A DNA stretch of 64,000 nt, from contig NZ_VLKY01000001.1 of NCBI RefSeq assembly GCF_007830155.1, positions 186,001 to 250,000 of the forward strand. The letters are read 5' to 3'. Under the pieces are notes generated by a model. It was not told where the DNA came from, searched no databases, and saw only the letters and a list, made by a program, of their open reading frames with translations. The DNA is from Pseudomonas duriflava (GTDB taxonomy: Bacteria; Pseudomonadota; Gammaproteobacteria; Pseudomonadales; Pseudomonadaceae). This document shows, in pieces, positions 22,069-31,829 of the stretch; position 1 is the first letter of the stretch, and the number at the start of each line of letters is the position of its first letter. Made by a program: the position numbers and the translations under genes.

Positions 22069-23082
22069 ATGTTGTCACGAACACTTTTCTATGTTGCTGC
22101 CGCTTCTCTGGTTGCCGGTGCCGCCCATGCGGACACTGTCTGGCTGAAGAACGGTGACCGCTTGACCGGGACGATCAAGCTTTTGGACAGCAAGAAGCTA
22201 TTGTTGCAAACCGAATATGGTGGCTCTATTCCGCTCGACTGGAGCAAAATTTCCACGTTACAGAGCGATAATCCCGTCTTGGTACGGCGCGGCGATTATG
22301 CCGATGATGTTGAGGTGAAACGCCTCAAGCCAGCCGGTCAGGGTGAAGTGATCGTTGATACTGACAGCCAGGGCGAGCAAACCATGCCACTGGCCAGCAT
22401 TACCCAAATTGTCCCACCACGGCCATTTCTTCGTGATTTCACTTGGAAGGGTAACGTCGACGTTGCGCTGGATTACAAGCGCGCCGAAGAAGATACGGAC
22501 GACTACGATGTCGATTTCAAGACCCAGGCCCGTCATGGCATGTGGCGTCACAATGGGCAAGGTAGCTACAACAAGGAGAAGAGCGATGGCGAAGTATCGA
22601 CCGACAACTGGTCTTTGGAGTACGCCCTTGATCGCTTTATCAATGAGCAGTTTTTCTGGCAGGGCCGCGTGTCCTATGACCGCGACAAGATAGAAGACAT
22701 TGCCCGCCAGCGTACGATTGGTACCGGTCCAGGTTATCAGTTCTGGGACAATGAGCTTGGAGCCTTCTCCCTGACAGCATTGTTGGACCGTGCCGACTAC
22801 AAATACCAGGACGGTACTCAGGATAACTTCTATTCGGTTTCGATGAAGTGGAACTACAACCGTTATTTCTCTGGGAAGACTTTCGAGTTGTTCACAATGG
22901 GTGAAATCGGCCGTCCATTAGACAATACGGCCGATTTCAGCCTGGATAGCGACATAGGGTTGCGTTACAAGGTTACCAACTGGGCCTCGCTCAACCTCAA
23001 GGCTTCTAAACAGTGGGTCAGTGGCGCCGAAGGACATCTTAATGAGACAGAATACAGTGCAGGTTTTGGTGTGACCTGGTAG
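22069..23082 (+). CDS. DUF481 outer-membrane-type exported protein (YdiY-like)
   Basis: A 337-residue protein with a clear signal peptide (LFYVAAASLVAGAAHA, cleavage after AHA). The N-terminal mature part (DTVWLKNGDRLTGTIKLLD) is a small beta domain found in this family. From about residue 120 the chain alternates aromatic and charged residues as in a beta barrel, ending in the outer-membrane-like FGVTW with aromatic C-terminus. DUF481 proteins are predicted salt- or acid-stress outer-membrane proteins; the function is not established. The ribosome site is poor. It stands alone, ending in a strong hairpin. Confidence 0.88.
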   Translation: MLSRTLFYVAAASLVAGAAHADTVWLKNGDRLTGTIKLLDSKKLLLQTEYGGSIPLDWSKISTLQSDNPVLVRRGDYADDVEVKRLKPAGQGEVIVDTDSQGEQTMPLASITQIVPPRPFLRDFTWKGNVDVALDYKRAEEDTDDYDVDFKTQARHGMWRHNGQGSYNKEKSDGEVSTDNWSLEYALDRFINEQFFWQGRVSYDRDKIEDIARQRTIGTGPGYQFWDNELGAFSLTALLDRADYKYQDGTQDNFYSVSMKWNYNRYFSGKTFELFTMGEIGRPLDNTADFSLDSDIGLRYKVTNWASLNLKASKQWVSGAEGHLNETEYSAGFGVTW

Positions 23083-23105
23083 GTAGGTCTGGCCTGTGTT
23101 GTATT

Positions 23106-23133
23106 GACAAGGGCGCCTGGAGGCGCCCTTGTC
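23106..23133 (+). terminator. Strong hairpin after the DUF481 gene
   Basis: GACAAGGGCGCC (23106-23117) and GGCGCCCTTGTC (23122-23133) pair perfectly over 12 bp with a TGGA loop. The downstream bases are not T-rich, so it may act as a barrier to RNA decay as much as a terminator. Confidence 0.6.
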
Positions 23134-23333
23134 GTATCCTGTATCCATGACTGCCTATAACGGCCTTGTCTACACCGTGTAACATCTCTCTAAAGGTCAT
23201 TAAAGCCTTGATAATGCTGAGGCGCGCTTCGCCCGAATTCACTATATAAAGTCGGCAGGCTTGAATTGGCGCGCCGGCAACGCCACCTTGGTGGAATTGT
23301 TAGCTGGCCCAGGAGGCCATGAAGGAAGCTTCA

Positions 23334-23780
23334 ATGCGCGTATTCTTTTTCCTGTTTCTTTTGTTTCCGCTGCTTGAGCTGGCAGTTCTGATCAAGCTTG
23401 GCAGCGCAGTTGGTGTAGGCTGGACGTTGATCCTACTGATTCTAAGCACTTTTGTTGGCATCGGTATGGTGCGGGTCGCCGGCTTTGCCACAATCTGGCG
23501 GGCTCGTATGCGTCTTGCTATGGGCGAAATGCCTGAAAAGGAGATTACCCAGGGGCTTACCTTGGGTATCAGCGGGATTCTTTTCATTCTCCCTGGTTTC
23601 ATTAGCGATGTTTTTGCCTTGCTGATTTTGTTGCCGGTTACGCGAAAGTTGCTGGTAGGAGCCGTTGTTCGTCGATTAAACATTCGTACAGCAGGTCAGT
23701 TCCGTTCTGAGCCACACAATTCGTCTCGTCCGGAGGGGCCCAAGGTAATCGAAGGCGAATACGAGCGTCGCGACGATTAA
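23334..23780 (+). CDS. fxsA: FxsA family membrane protein
   Basis: A 148-residue inner-membrane protein. In E. coli, FxsA overproduction relieves F-plasmid exclusion of phage T7; its normal role is unknown. Helices lie at about 2-20 (FFFLFLLFPLLELAVLI), 25-45 and 80-100 (LGISGILFILPGFISDVFALLILLP, typical FxsA). A hydrophilic tail follows. The frame opens at 23319, but AGGAGG is only 2 bases from that ATG; the ATG at 23334 has AAGGAAG at a normal distance and gives the family N-terminus MRVFFFLF. It sits just upstream of groESL as in many gammaproteobacteria. Confidence 0.9.
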   Translation: MRVFFFLFLLFPLLELAVLIKLGSAVGVGWTLILLILSTFVGIGMVRVAGFATIWRARMRLAMGEMPEKEITQGLTLGISGILFILPGFISDVFALLILLPVTRKLLVGAVVRRLNIRTAGQFRSEPHNSSRPEGPKVIEGEYERRDD

Positions 23781-23834
23781 ATATGTTTAGAAATGCTATT
23801 TGCCGCTCGAATTGTAAAAAAATTTCTAGGTTTG

Positions 23835-23865
23835 CCCTTGAAATGACGTTGCACAACCTCATGTA
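23835..23865 (+). promoter_or_regulatory. Sigma-32 heat-shock promoter of groESL
   Basis: CCCTTGAAA (23835-23843) and CCTCATGTA (23857-23865), separated by 13 bases, match the RpoH consensus CTTGAAA / CCCCATNTA closely. It lies about 145 bases before the groES ATG, leaving a leader with small GC hairpins near 23925-23980. Confidence 0.85.
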
Positions 23866-24008
23866 GCGGACACCGCAAGGTCCTTGCCAATGGCAGGCTG
23901 ATTTTGCGTTCCGCTTTGCGGGGCGCACCCGGCATTGCCGGTTAAAACAAAACTGCCGGTGGCTTTCACCGGTGATTGGAAACGCTTACATATTTGGGAG
24001 ATACGACT

Positions 24009-24302
24009 ATGAAGCTTCGTCCTCTGCATGATCGCGTCGTGATCCGTCGCAGCGAAGAAGAAACCAAGACCGCTGGCGGCATCGTGCTGCCGGGTTCGGC
24101 TGCTGAGAAGCCGAATCGCGGTGAAGTCGTTGCGGTAGGAACCGGTCGCGTTCTGGATAACGGCGAAGTGCGTGCTCCGGCTGTCAAGGCTGGCGACAAA
24201 GTAGTGTTTGGCCCTTATTCCGGCAGCAATACCATCAAAGTTGATGGTGAAGAGCTGCTGATCATGGCTGAATCCGAGATCCTGGCTGTACTGGAAGGCT
24301 AA
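24009..24302 (+). CDS. groS: GroES co-chaperonin
   Basis: The 97-residue lid of the GroEL folding chamber. The frame opens earlier, but the conserved start [14 protein letters not shown] is at 24009, with GGGAG upstream. The mobile loop [18 protein letters not shown], which contacts GroEL, is intact at about 19-36, and the C-terminal [18 protein letters not shown] is typical. Codon choice shifts to the strongly biased set (many CTG, GGC, GTT), as expected for a highly expressed gene. It is 46 bases before groEL in one heat-shock transcript. Confidence 0.98.
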   Translation: MKLRPLHDRVVIRRSEEETKTAGGIVLPGSAAEKPNRGEVVAVGTGRVLDNGEVRAPAVKAGDKVVFGPYSGSNTIKVDGEELLIMAESEILAVLEG

Positions 24303-24336
24303 TTGCCGATCCCCTGTTTCCACCGAATTCGTTTAG

Positions 24337-25989
<1,653 letters not shown>

Positions 25990-26010
25990 TCAGCCTCTCA
26001 GCTCCAAGCT

Positions 26011-26043
26011 AAAAGCCCGGTCTTTATGACCGGGCTTTTTTTT
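26011..26043 (+). terminator. groESL terminator
   Basis: GCCCGGTC (26015-26022) and GACCGGGC (26028-26035) form a perfect 8-bp stem with loop TTTAT and eight T after it. Confidence 0.95.
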
Positions 26044-26551
26044 GATTACATTTTTACAGGCTCCTTGCCTCATCGGCTTGTTCAATAAATATCGATCATG
26101 CGAGGACAATGCTAAGTCAGCTGCCGAGCGACGCGGACGACGGTCGCCTAAAGAAAGTAAAAGGCTAGCAGGATAAACCCACCTGATAGCCAGTACGCCA
26201 ACCAAGATGATCATTCGTTTGGCGCGATGATGAAAAATATTTCAAGGAAATCATTATGTCGGCCTATAAAGCCTTGTCCGGCTTCGTAGAAAGGATTGGG
26301 CAGGGGACTTGATGCTCAACAGCAGAATGATGATGGCCAGAGTCAGCCCTAGGCCTAGAGAAAATTAATTGGTCGGCATAGGGCTGAAACGGGTTCGTTC
26401 ATGGTTATCCTAGAAAAAAGCAAGAAAAGGTCGCCAGGTCACTTTAAGGGCAGTGTGGCCACGAGCCTGCTACGGCGTTATGCCTAGGTGAATAGGCAGT
26501 GAAAAATGTCAAACCGCGTCTCTGCAAGAGCAGAGTCGATGAGGTCTGTGA
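26044..26551. other. 508-base gap between groEL and colR, mostly non-coding
   Basis: No gene longer than about 75 codons is supported here. The notable content is a frame-interrupted small membrane-protein gene on the minus strand (listed separately) and two tandem 18-codon frames on the plus strand (26256-26312 and 26312-26368, TGATG overlap). The first of these has AAGGA 7 bases upstream; they lie opposite the minus-strand candidate and are probably chance. The colR promoter must be in the last ~150 bases; I see no convincing box. Confidence 0.5.
26254..26402 (-). pseudogene. Candidate small membrane-protein gene broken by a one-base frameshift
   Basis: On the minus strand an ATG at 26402 follows TAGGATAACC, a good ribosome site, and reads MNEPVSALCRPINFL then TAG. 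Shifting frame by one missing base at a run of four T gives a continuous product of 49 residues. It has a membrane helix (SLGLGLTLAIIILLLS) and a basic tail SPAQSFLRSRTRLYRPT, ending in TAA at 26254. One T lost from a homopolymer would explain the break, whether a real mutation or a read error. Family unknown. Confidence 0.35.
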
Positions 26552-27235
26552 ATGCGTATTCTGGTAGTAGAAGACAACCGTGACATTCTTAGTAATCTGC
26601 TGGACTACCTTAGCCTCAAGGGTTACAGCGTTGATTGCGCTCAGGACGGGCTGTCCGGCCTGCATCTGGCTGCGACCGAACATTACGACTTACTGATTCT
26701 TGACGTTATGTTGCCGGGGATCGACGGATACACGTTATGTCAGAGGCTGCGTGAAGATGCCCGCCGTGACACGCCGGTAATCATGCTGACGGCTCGCGAT
26801 CAGCTTGATGATCGCTTGCAAGGATTCCGTTCGGGTGCAGATGATTATCTGATCAAGCCGTTCGCTTTATCGGAGCTGGCAGCCCGTGTCGAAGCGGTTA
26901 TGCGCCGTACCCGGGGTGGCGGTCGGCGGCAGCTCCAGGTTGCTGATCTCTGCTACGACTTAGATACGCTGGAGGTCAGCCGGGGCGGTAAAATGCTCAA
27001 GCTCAACCCAATCGGTCTTAAACTGCTTGCCGTACTCATGCAAAAGAGCCCGCATGTAATCAGGCGCGAGGTACTCGAAGAAACATTATGGGGTGATGAC
27101 TGCCCCGACAGCGACAGCTTGCGCAGCCATATACACCAGTTGCGTCAGGTGATTGATAAGCCATTCGAGAGCTCTCTTTTACATACTGTCCATGGCGTAG
27201 GGTACCGTCTGACGCAGGATATTCATGGAGTATAA
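26552..27235 (+). CDS. colR: ColR, OmpR-family response regulator
   Basis: A 227-residue regulator. The receiver domain (1-118) has the phospho-acceptor Asp51 in LLILDVMLPGIDGY, acidic pocket residues in VVEDN and Lys in YLIKPFALSE. The DNA-binding winged helix occupies about 130-225. The sequence MRILVVEDNRDILSNLLDYL and the partner downstream match ColR of Pseudomonas, which with ColS answers to excess zinc, iron, manganese and cadmium and protects membrane integrity. The stop overlaps the colS start by 11 bases. Confidence 0.92.
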   Translation: MRILVVEDNRDILSNLLDYLSLKGYSVDCAQDGLSGLHLAATEHYDLLILDVMLPGIDGYTLCQRLREDARRDTPVIMLTARDQLDDRLQGFRSGADDYLIKPFALSELAARVEAVMRRTRGGGRRQLQVADLCYDLDTLEVSRGGKMLKLNPIGLKLLAVLMQKSPHVIRREVLEETLWGDDCPDSDSLRSHIHQLRQVIDKPFESSLLHTVHGVGYRLTQDIHGV

Positions 27236-28523
27236 GCAAAGCCTTTCCCGGCGAATCATCATTGCCTTTGTACTGATGACCATGGTGGTTGGCGGGTTGT
27301 TTTCCTTTGGAATCGTCGAGGTTGTGCATCTAGTCGAAGAGCAACTGATTTCAGAGGATATGAGCAGTGAGCTCAGTCGCATGCTCCGCCGGGATATGCG
27401 CGACGGTGGACAGCCTGACTTGGATCCGGGTATGCGTCTTTATTACGTTCCGAAGAGTGAGTCCGCATCCTTGCCGCCGCATATTGCAAACCTCAGGCCT
27501 GGCTTTAGCGAGGTAGAGGAAAACAATCGGTACTACTATGCCTGGGTTCGTATTCAGGATGGCCGTCACTATGTTCTGCTGCAGGACCAGAGTGATTTTG
27601 AGCGACGTGAGAAGGCCTTGTACCGGATTGTGTTTAAGGGTTTTCTACTGAGTGTGGCCTTGTCTGGTCTGTTGGGCTGGTTATTGGCCCGACGGGTCAT
27701 CGCTCCTGTAAGTCGTCTGGCTCGACAGGTTCGTCACCGTGACCAGATGCTGTCAATGGCGCCACCGCTGGCACCTGACTATGCCCACGATGAGGTCGGG
27801 GAGCTGGCGGCAGCTTTTGACGATGCCCTGGGCCAGCTACGTAATGCTTTAACGCGCGAGCAGCTGTTTACCAGTGATGTCAGCCATGAACTGCGTACGC
27901 CTCTGATGGTGATTGCTACGTCCTGTGAATTGTTAGCCGAGGACCCTACCTTAAGTACACGCGGCAAGGCACAACTGCAGCGTATGGCGGATGCTGCCGA
28001 GGAAATGCGCGATTTGGTACAGACCTTTTTGCAATTGGCACGTGCCCAGGGAGATGTCGAAGTCATCGCACCGCGTAATACGCTGCGCCAAGTGGCTGAC
28101 GAACTGGTCAGTCAATGGAGAGGCCCTATCGAGACTAAAGGGCTTAGATTGGACTATCAGCCAGACCGGGCTGACCTTACAGCAACCTTCAATGCACCTT
28201 TTTTACGCTCCGTGATGAGCAATCTGCTGCGTAACGCTTTGCACTACACAGAGGCCGGTACGATTCGGCTCATACTGGACGACATGACTTTTTCTGTAGA
28301 GGACACCGGGAGCGGTATTCCGGATGACCAACATCAGGCCGTCTTTCAGCCTTTCGTGCGAGGCCAGGGGCAGCGAGGAGAGGGCTTAGGGTTGGGGCTA
28401 TCGCTTGTACACCGTATTTGTCAGTTACAAGGATGGACGGTGTCACTTACCAATCGAGTTCCGCAAGGTTGCCGGTTCCAGATCAAGCTGACAGAGCCAG
28501 CTTCCATGATCGAGATAACATAA
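27225..28523 (+). CDS. colS: ColS, metal-responsive sensor histidine kinase
   Basis: A 432-residue kinase. Helices at about 11-37 and 137-157 enclose a ~100-residue periplasmic domain. That domain has an ExxE pair (E96-E99 in FSEVEENN), the type of motif reported to sense Fe3+ and Zn2+ in P. putida ColS. HAMP, then HisKA with His221 in SDVSHELRTPLMVI, then the ATPase domain (NLLRNALHYT, DTGSGIP, GLGLGLSLV). It overlaps colR by 11 bases, so both are made together. In P. aeruginosa other genes follow colS; here a non-coding stretch does. Confidence 0.92.
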   Translation: MEYKQSLSRRIIIAFVLMTMVVGGLFSFGIVEVVHLVEEQLISEDMSSELSRMLRRDMRDGGQPDLDPGMRLYYVPKSESASLPPHIANLRPGFSEVEENNRYYYAWVRIQDGRHYVLLQDQSDFERREKALYRIVFKGFLLSVALSGLLGWLLARRVIAPVSRLARQVRHRDQMLSMAPPLAPDYAHDEVGELAAAFDDALGQLRNALTREQLFTSDVSHELRTPLMVIATSCELLAEDPTLSTRGKAQLQRMADAAEEMRDLVQTFLQLARAQGDVEVIAPRNTLRQVADELVSQWRGPIETKGLRLDYQPDRADLTATFNAPFLRSVMSNLLRNALHYTEAGTIRLILDDMTFSVEDTGSGIPDDQHQAVFQPFVRGQGQRGEGLGLGLSLVHRICQLQGWTVSLTNRVPQGCRFQIKLTEPASMIEIT

Positions 28524-29162
28524 TTTTCATACGGCCTTGACTTCCGATTGACGGTAACTTTGTAGCGTAACGCTACCCCATAAGGATTGCTGTCATGAGC
28601 CTACGATTGAATTACCGTTTTCTCAAAATATGATTGCGCTAGCCGAGCAGTATCTAAAAAATATCAGAACGGCGTAGCGCGTCGCCTCTCCCGGTAGTGT
28701 GGCAAACAGCTTGCCCGTCGCTGGCCGGGCAACCCCATCTGGCCTGTTCTGGCGGAAAAGCATAACCGGGCTATCATTGAGCGGATAAGTCAGCAGATAG
28801 GCTGACAGTTGCTCTCTTAGTCCAGCCTCAAATATGGCTGTACGCTGTAATCAGACCAAACGCGATGTTTTTCTGAAACAACCTGGTGCTACCCTGGCCG
28901 GCCTACATACAGCGCATTGGCGTATGCATGTTTGTATGACAAGCATATTTTTGTCAGGACAACATGTTGTCGAGGGAGCTTTTTGCTTCGATATCGCGCT
29001 TCTCGATCCAGAGAAGAGAAGACGCCCTTTTAGCGCTAGCCGTGCTGTTCAGCGTGACTTTGTTCAATTAAGACGCCACTCGTCGCTCAGTACAGCGGAT
29101 TGGAAAAGTCTGGTCTACGGTTATCAAGCGATATTTGGCAAGCTCATCAGAGGGTTGCAACC
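28524..29162. other. 639-base region after colS, possibly gene remnants
   Basis: It starts with a perfect palindrome GTAGCG-TAA-CGCTAC (28562-28576). Then come three short open segments in three frames: 28595-28633 (MSLRLNYRFLKI), 28630-28677 (MIALAEQYLKNIRTA) and 28698-28805, which reads LARRWPGNPIWPVLAEKH and onward in frame with no start. The last looks protein-like, so the stretch may be a decayed gene. A 110-codon frame (28834-29166) has no recognisable features and unlikely composition. The sequence upstream of 29163 should carry the promoter of the next gene. Confidence 0.4.
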
Positions 29163-29393
29163 ATGAACTTACAAATTACAAGAGGTTTGCTACTGCTCGG
29201 CGCACTGGGTGTTACAACAGTGGCTTATTCCGCTTGGCAGGAACCTACTCCTTCCGTTGTTTCAGGGCACGTAGGTTTACCTTATTGCCAGACTCCTGTT
29301 AGCGCACGCTCAGAGACAGCCGAACCAGCCGATCAGAATCTTGTTTTGTTTCTTTATAGCTTGGCGCAGGGAACAGCAAGCGCCTCGCAATAA
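29163..29393 (+). CDS. Small exported hypothetical protein
   Basis: I do not recognise it. From the ATG at 29163 it encodes 76 residues: a signal peptide (MNLQITRGLLLLGALGVTT, likely cleaved after YSA) and a mature part of about 52 residues with a single Cys and a hydrophobic patch NLVLFLYSLA near the end. AGAGGG lies 8 bases before the ATG. The frame is open upstream to 29100, but the leader would then be buried. A longer upstream frame overlaps its start by ATGA, though I doubt that frame is a gene. Not linked to pncB in any obvious way. Confidence 0.6.
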   Translation: MNLQITRGLLLLGALGVTTVAYSAWQEPTPSVVSGHVGLPYCQTPVSARSETAEPADQNLVLFLYSLAQGTASASQ

Positions 29394-29496
29394 GATTTTC
29401 TGCGTAGACATACGCTGCACATGCTGGAAAAGGTTTTTATTCAGTCAAAGCTCGGGCATGCTGTCGGGAAAGGTTTGAATAATTCGAGCAAATTTT

Positions 29497-30696
29497 ATGG
29501 CTGATAGCATTTTTTCCCAGTGCAGCGTGCAAAGCCTTCTGGATACGGACTTCTATAAGCTCACCATGATGCAGGCTGTCCTGCACAACTATCCCAATAC
29601 GGAAGTCGAGTGGGCATTCAAGTGCCGTAATAATGAAGACTTGCGTCCTTACGAGGCCGCTATTCGGGCCGAGATCGAACGGCTGGCCGATATTTGCATC
29701 AGTGACGAGCAACTCGACTTTCTCGAGCGTATTCCGTTCATCAAGCCTGACTTCATCCGCTTCCTCCGGTTATTCCGCTTCAACCCTCGGTATGTGCATA
29801 TTGGTATCGAAAACGATACCTTCAGCTTGCGCCTGAGAGGCCCTTGGTTGCACCTTATTCTTTTTGAAGTACCGATCCTTGCGTTAATCAGTGAAGTACG
29901 CAATCGGCATCGTTATCCGCATCAGTCTTTAGAAAATGCCCGCGAACAGCTATACCGCAAGTTCGAATGGCTCAAGCAAGAGGCGAGTCCTGCTGAGCTG
30001 GCCGGCTTCAAGATGGCTGACTTTGGTACGCGCCGACGTTTCTCCTTTCCGGTTCAGGAAATGGTCGTCAAGGCGCTTCGGGATGATTTCCCCGGCCGCT
30101 TCGTAGGGACCAGTAACGTACATCTGGCGTTAAGCCTGGGCGTCACGCCACTGGGCACAATGGCTCATGAATGGTTCATGGCCCATCAGCAACTGGGACC
30201 GCGGCTCATTGACAGCCAGATTGCTGCACTGGATTGTTGGGTGCGGGAATACCGGGGGCTGCTGGGTATTGCATTGACCGATACGGTTACCATGGACGCG
30301 TTTCTGCGTGACTTTGATCTTTATTTTGCCAAGCTGTTCGATGGTTTGCGTCATGACTCGGGCGATCCCATCGGATGGGCTGAAAAAGCTATCCGGCATT
30401 ATGAAAGCCTAGGCATCGATCCTCTGACCAAGACGCTGGTTTTTTCCGACTCCTTGAATCTGGAGAAGGCCCTGAACCTATACCGTTCTTTGCGTGACAG
30501 GATCAACGTGAGCTTTGGAATCGGCACCAATTTCACATGTGATCTGCCTAGAGTAGAGCCGATGAATATTGTGCTAAAGATGACGTCCTGCAATGGTCAA
30601 CCGGTTGCCAAAATTTCCGATGTGCCTGGTAAGACGCAAAGTGAGGATCCGAACTTCGTGCATTATCTCAAGCACGTCTTTCAGGTCTCAGCTTAA
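29497..30696 (+). CDS. pncB: PncB, nicotinate phosphoribosyltransferase
   Basis: Converts nicotinate and PRPP to nicotinate mononucleotide in NAD salvage. The 399 residues start with the family signature [16 protein letters not shown], followed by [15 protein letters not shown], the active-site region [10 protein letters not shown] with the neighbouring phospho-His region ([10 protein letters not shown]), and [17 protein letters not shown] with SLNLEKAL and [10 protein letters not shown] for PRPP binding. The ribosome site is weak. It is a single gene bounded by a terminator hairpin. Some pseudomonads have two pncB copies; this one matches the copy downstream of colRS. Confidence 0.95.
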   Translation: MADSIFSQCSVQSLLDTDFYKLTMMQAVLHNYPNTEVEWAFKCRNNEDLRPYEAAIRAEIERLADICISDEQLDFLERIPFIKPDFIRFLRLFRFNPRYVHIGIENDTFSLRLRGPWLHLILFEVPILALISEVRNRHRYPHQSLENAREQLYRKFEWLKQEASPAELAGFKMADFGTRRRFSFPVQEMVVKALRDDFPGRFVGTSNVHLALSLGVTPLGTMAHEWFMAHQQLGPRLIDSQIAALDCWVREYRGLLGIALTDTVTMDAFLRDFDLYFAKLFDGLRHDSGDPIGWAEKAIRHYESLGIDPLTKTLVFSDSLNLEKALNLYRSLRDRINVSFGIGTNFTCDLPRVEPMNIVLKMTSCNGQPVAKISDVPGKTQSEDPNFVHYLKHVFQVSA

Positions 30697-30701
30697 GGCA
30701 C

Positions 30702-30728
30702 GGCGGGATCAAAGGGTCCCGCCAGTGG
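30702..30728. terminator. Terminator between pncB and the DUF1513 gene
   Basis: GGCGGGA (30702-30708) and TCCCGCC (30717-30723) form a 7-bp stem with an 8-base loop, followed by AGTGGTTTT. It is good for pncB and weaker for the converging operon. Confidence 0.65.
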
Positions 30729-30734
30729 TTTTAA

Positions 30735-31814
30735 TCACGCGTGCAGCAACAAGTGGTTGTCCCAGAGACCGGCGGGTAACTCGAGCGGACGCATCGCGAT
30801 CTTTTCCTGGCGGCAGTCATAATGCCGGCAGCGGCCTTGGCCGGAGGTAACGACGAAACCATCTTCTACCGCACCGACGCCTGCACAGTCGGGTAGGGGC
30901 GCGTCCAGGCGCAAGCCACCGCTGTCTAAATCCCAGATGAAGAAGCGGTTACCGCGTGGCGCTGTAAGCGCGACCAGCCGTAGCGTACTGTGTACAGCGA
31001 CGCTAGCGGTGTATTGCGCCATTGCCTGTCGTTGAGCCTCAGCGACAGGGAAAGCCTCAAAAGCCTGGCCAGGCCGCTTGATACCCAACAAAGCTGCCGG
31101 GTCAAGGCTGCCCCCCATGTATTGCTGACAGGCCAGGACGGTACCGTCTTCGGCAATCGCCAGGTGGCGGATACTGTTCATCTGCAGGTCCAGTATTTCC
31201 TTGGAAATCAGCTCGCCATTGCGGTGCATCAGAACCAGACTGGGCTCCATCGCATCCAGATTCATCTCTACACGGCTTTCGGCTTCAGTCCGAATACCGC
31301 CATTGGCGATTACGAAGGTTTCCCCGTCGGGCATCCAGACAACCTCATGCGGGCCCAGACCATGGGTGCTGAGTTCGCCTTCGCGCACTAACTGCGAACC
31401 ATCGAAACGATAGCAGCTTAATAACCCACGACCTGGGTCGCTCGTGTCGTTCTCTGTGGCATAAAACCACTCGCCTGTTCCATGAAAGACGCCATGCCCA
31501 TAGAAGTGACGATAGCGGGGTGAATCCAATGTTTGTACAAGACGTCCGCTACGTAGGTCTATCAGATAGCTTTGCGTGCCAGGCCGGCGTGCTACAAATA
31601 CCGCGAGAGGCTCTACGGGATGTGTGACGATGGCATGGCACCGCTGAGGTACGGGCGTCATGAAGACTTGTGAGCCATCCAGACGATAGCCGACCGCATA
31701 GTGACGGCCCTCCACATCATCGCGTGCAGAAAGCAGCAGTGGCTCATTTTGACCGGGCCCCAGCGTCCAGCGACCCAGACGACGTAAACCGTGCAACAAA
31801 GAAGAAAAAGGCAT
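30735..31814 (-). CDS. DUF1513 domain protein (imelysin operon)
   Basis: A 359-residue DUF1513 protein, a predicted beta-propeller: repeats such as GTGEWFYATENDTSDPG, GPHEVVWMPDGETFVIANGG and RFFIWDLDSGG recur along the chain. DUF1513 genes travel with imelysins and di-haem DUF1111 proteins in iron-linked operons; the exact role is unknown. The predicted start at 31814 gives MPFSSLLHGLRRLGRWTL with no signal peptide or lipobox, although its partners are lipoproteins; the RRLGRW stretch is not a good Tat motif. It is the last gene of a four-gene minus-strand operon, 15 bases after the second imelysin. Confidence 0.85.
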   Translation of the reverse strand: MPFSSLLHGLRRLGRWTLGPGQNEPLLLSARDDVEGRHYAVGYRLDGSQVFMTPVPQRCHAIVTHPVEPLAVFVARRPGTQSYLIDLRSGRLVQTLDSPRYRHFYGHGVFHGTGEWFYATENDTSDPGRGLLSCYRFDGSQLVREGELSTHGLGPHEVVWMPDGETFVIANGGIRTEAESRVEMNLDAMEPSLVLMHRNGELISKEILDLQMNSIRHLAIAEDGTVLACQQYMGGSLDPAALLGIKRPGQAFEAFPVAEAQRQAMAQYTASVAVHSTLRLVALTAPRGNRFFIWDLDSGGLRLDAPLPDCAGVGAVEDGFVVTSGQGRCRHYDCRQEKIAMRPLELPAGLWDNHLLLHA

Positions 31815-31829
31815 GGCAGGGCCTCGCGA

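Noticed and set aside
25990-26214. 74-codon minus-strand frame starting MIILVGVLAIRW after groEL
   Set aside because: It reads through the groESL terminator on the opposite strand, has no ribosome site, and only its first dozen residues look like a membrane segment.
26256-26368. Two overlapping 18-codon frames on the plus strand with a ribosome site
   Set aside because: They lie opposite the candidate mini membrane-protein gene, and such short frames occur by chance. Ribosome profiling would be needed.
28834-29166. 110-codon frame overlapping the start of the small exported gene by ATGA
   Set aside because: No family resemblance, no clear ribosome site and unlikely composition for this genome. 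The ATGA overlap with 29163 is suggestive but not enough.
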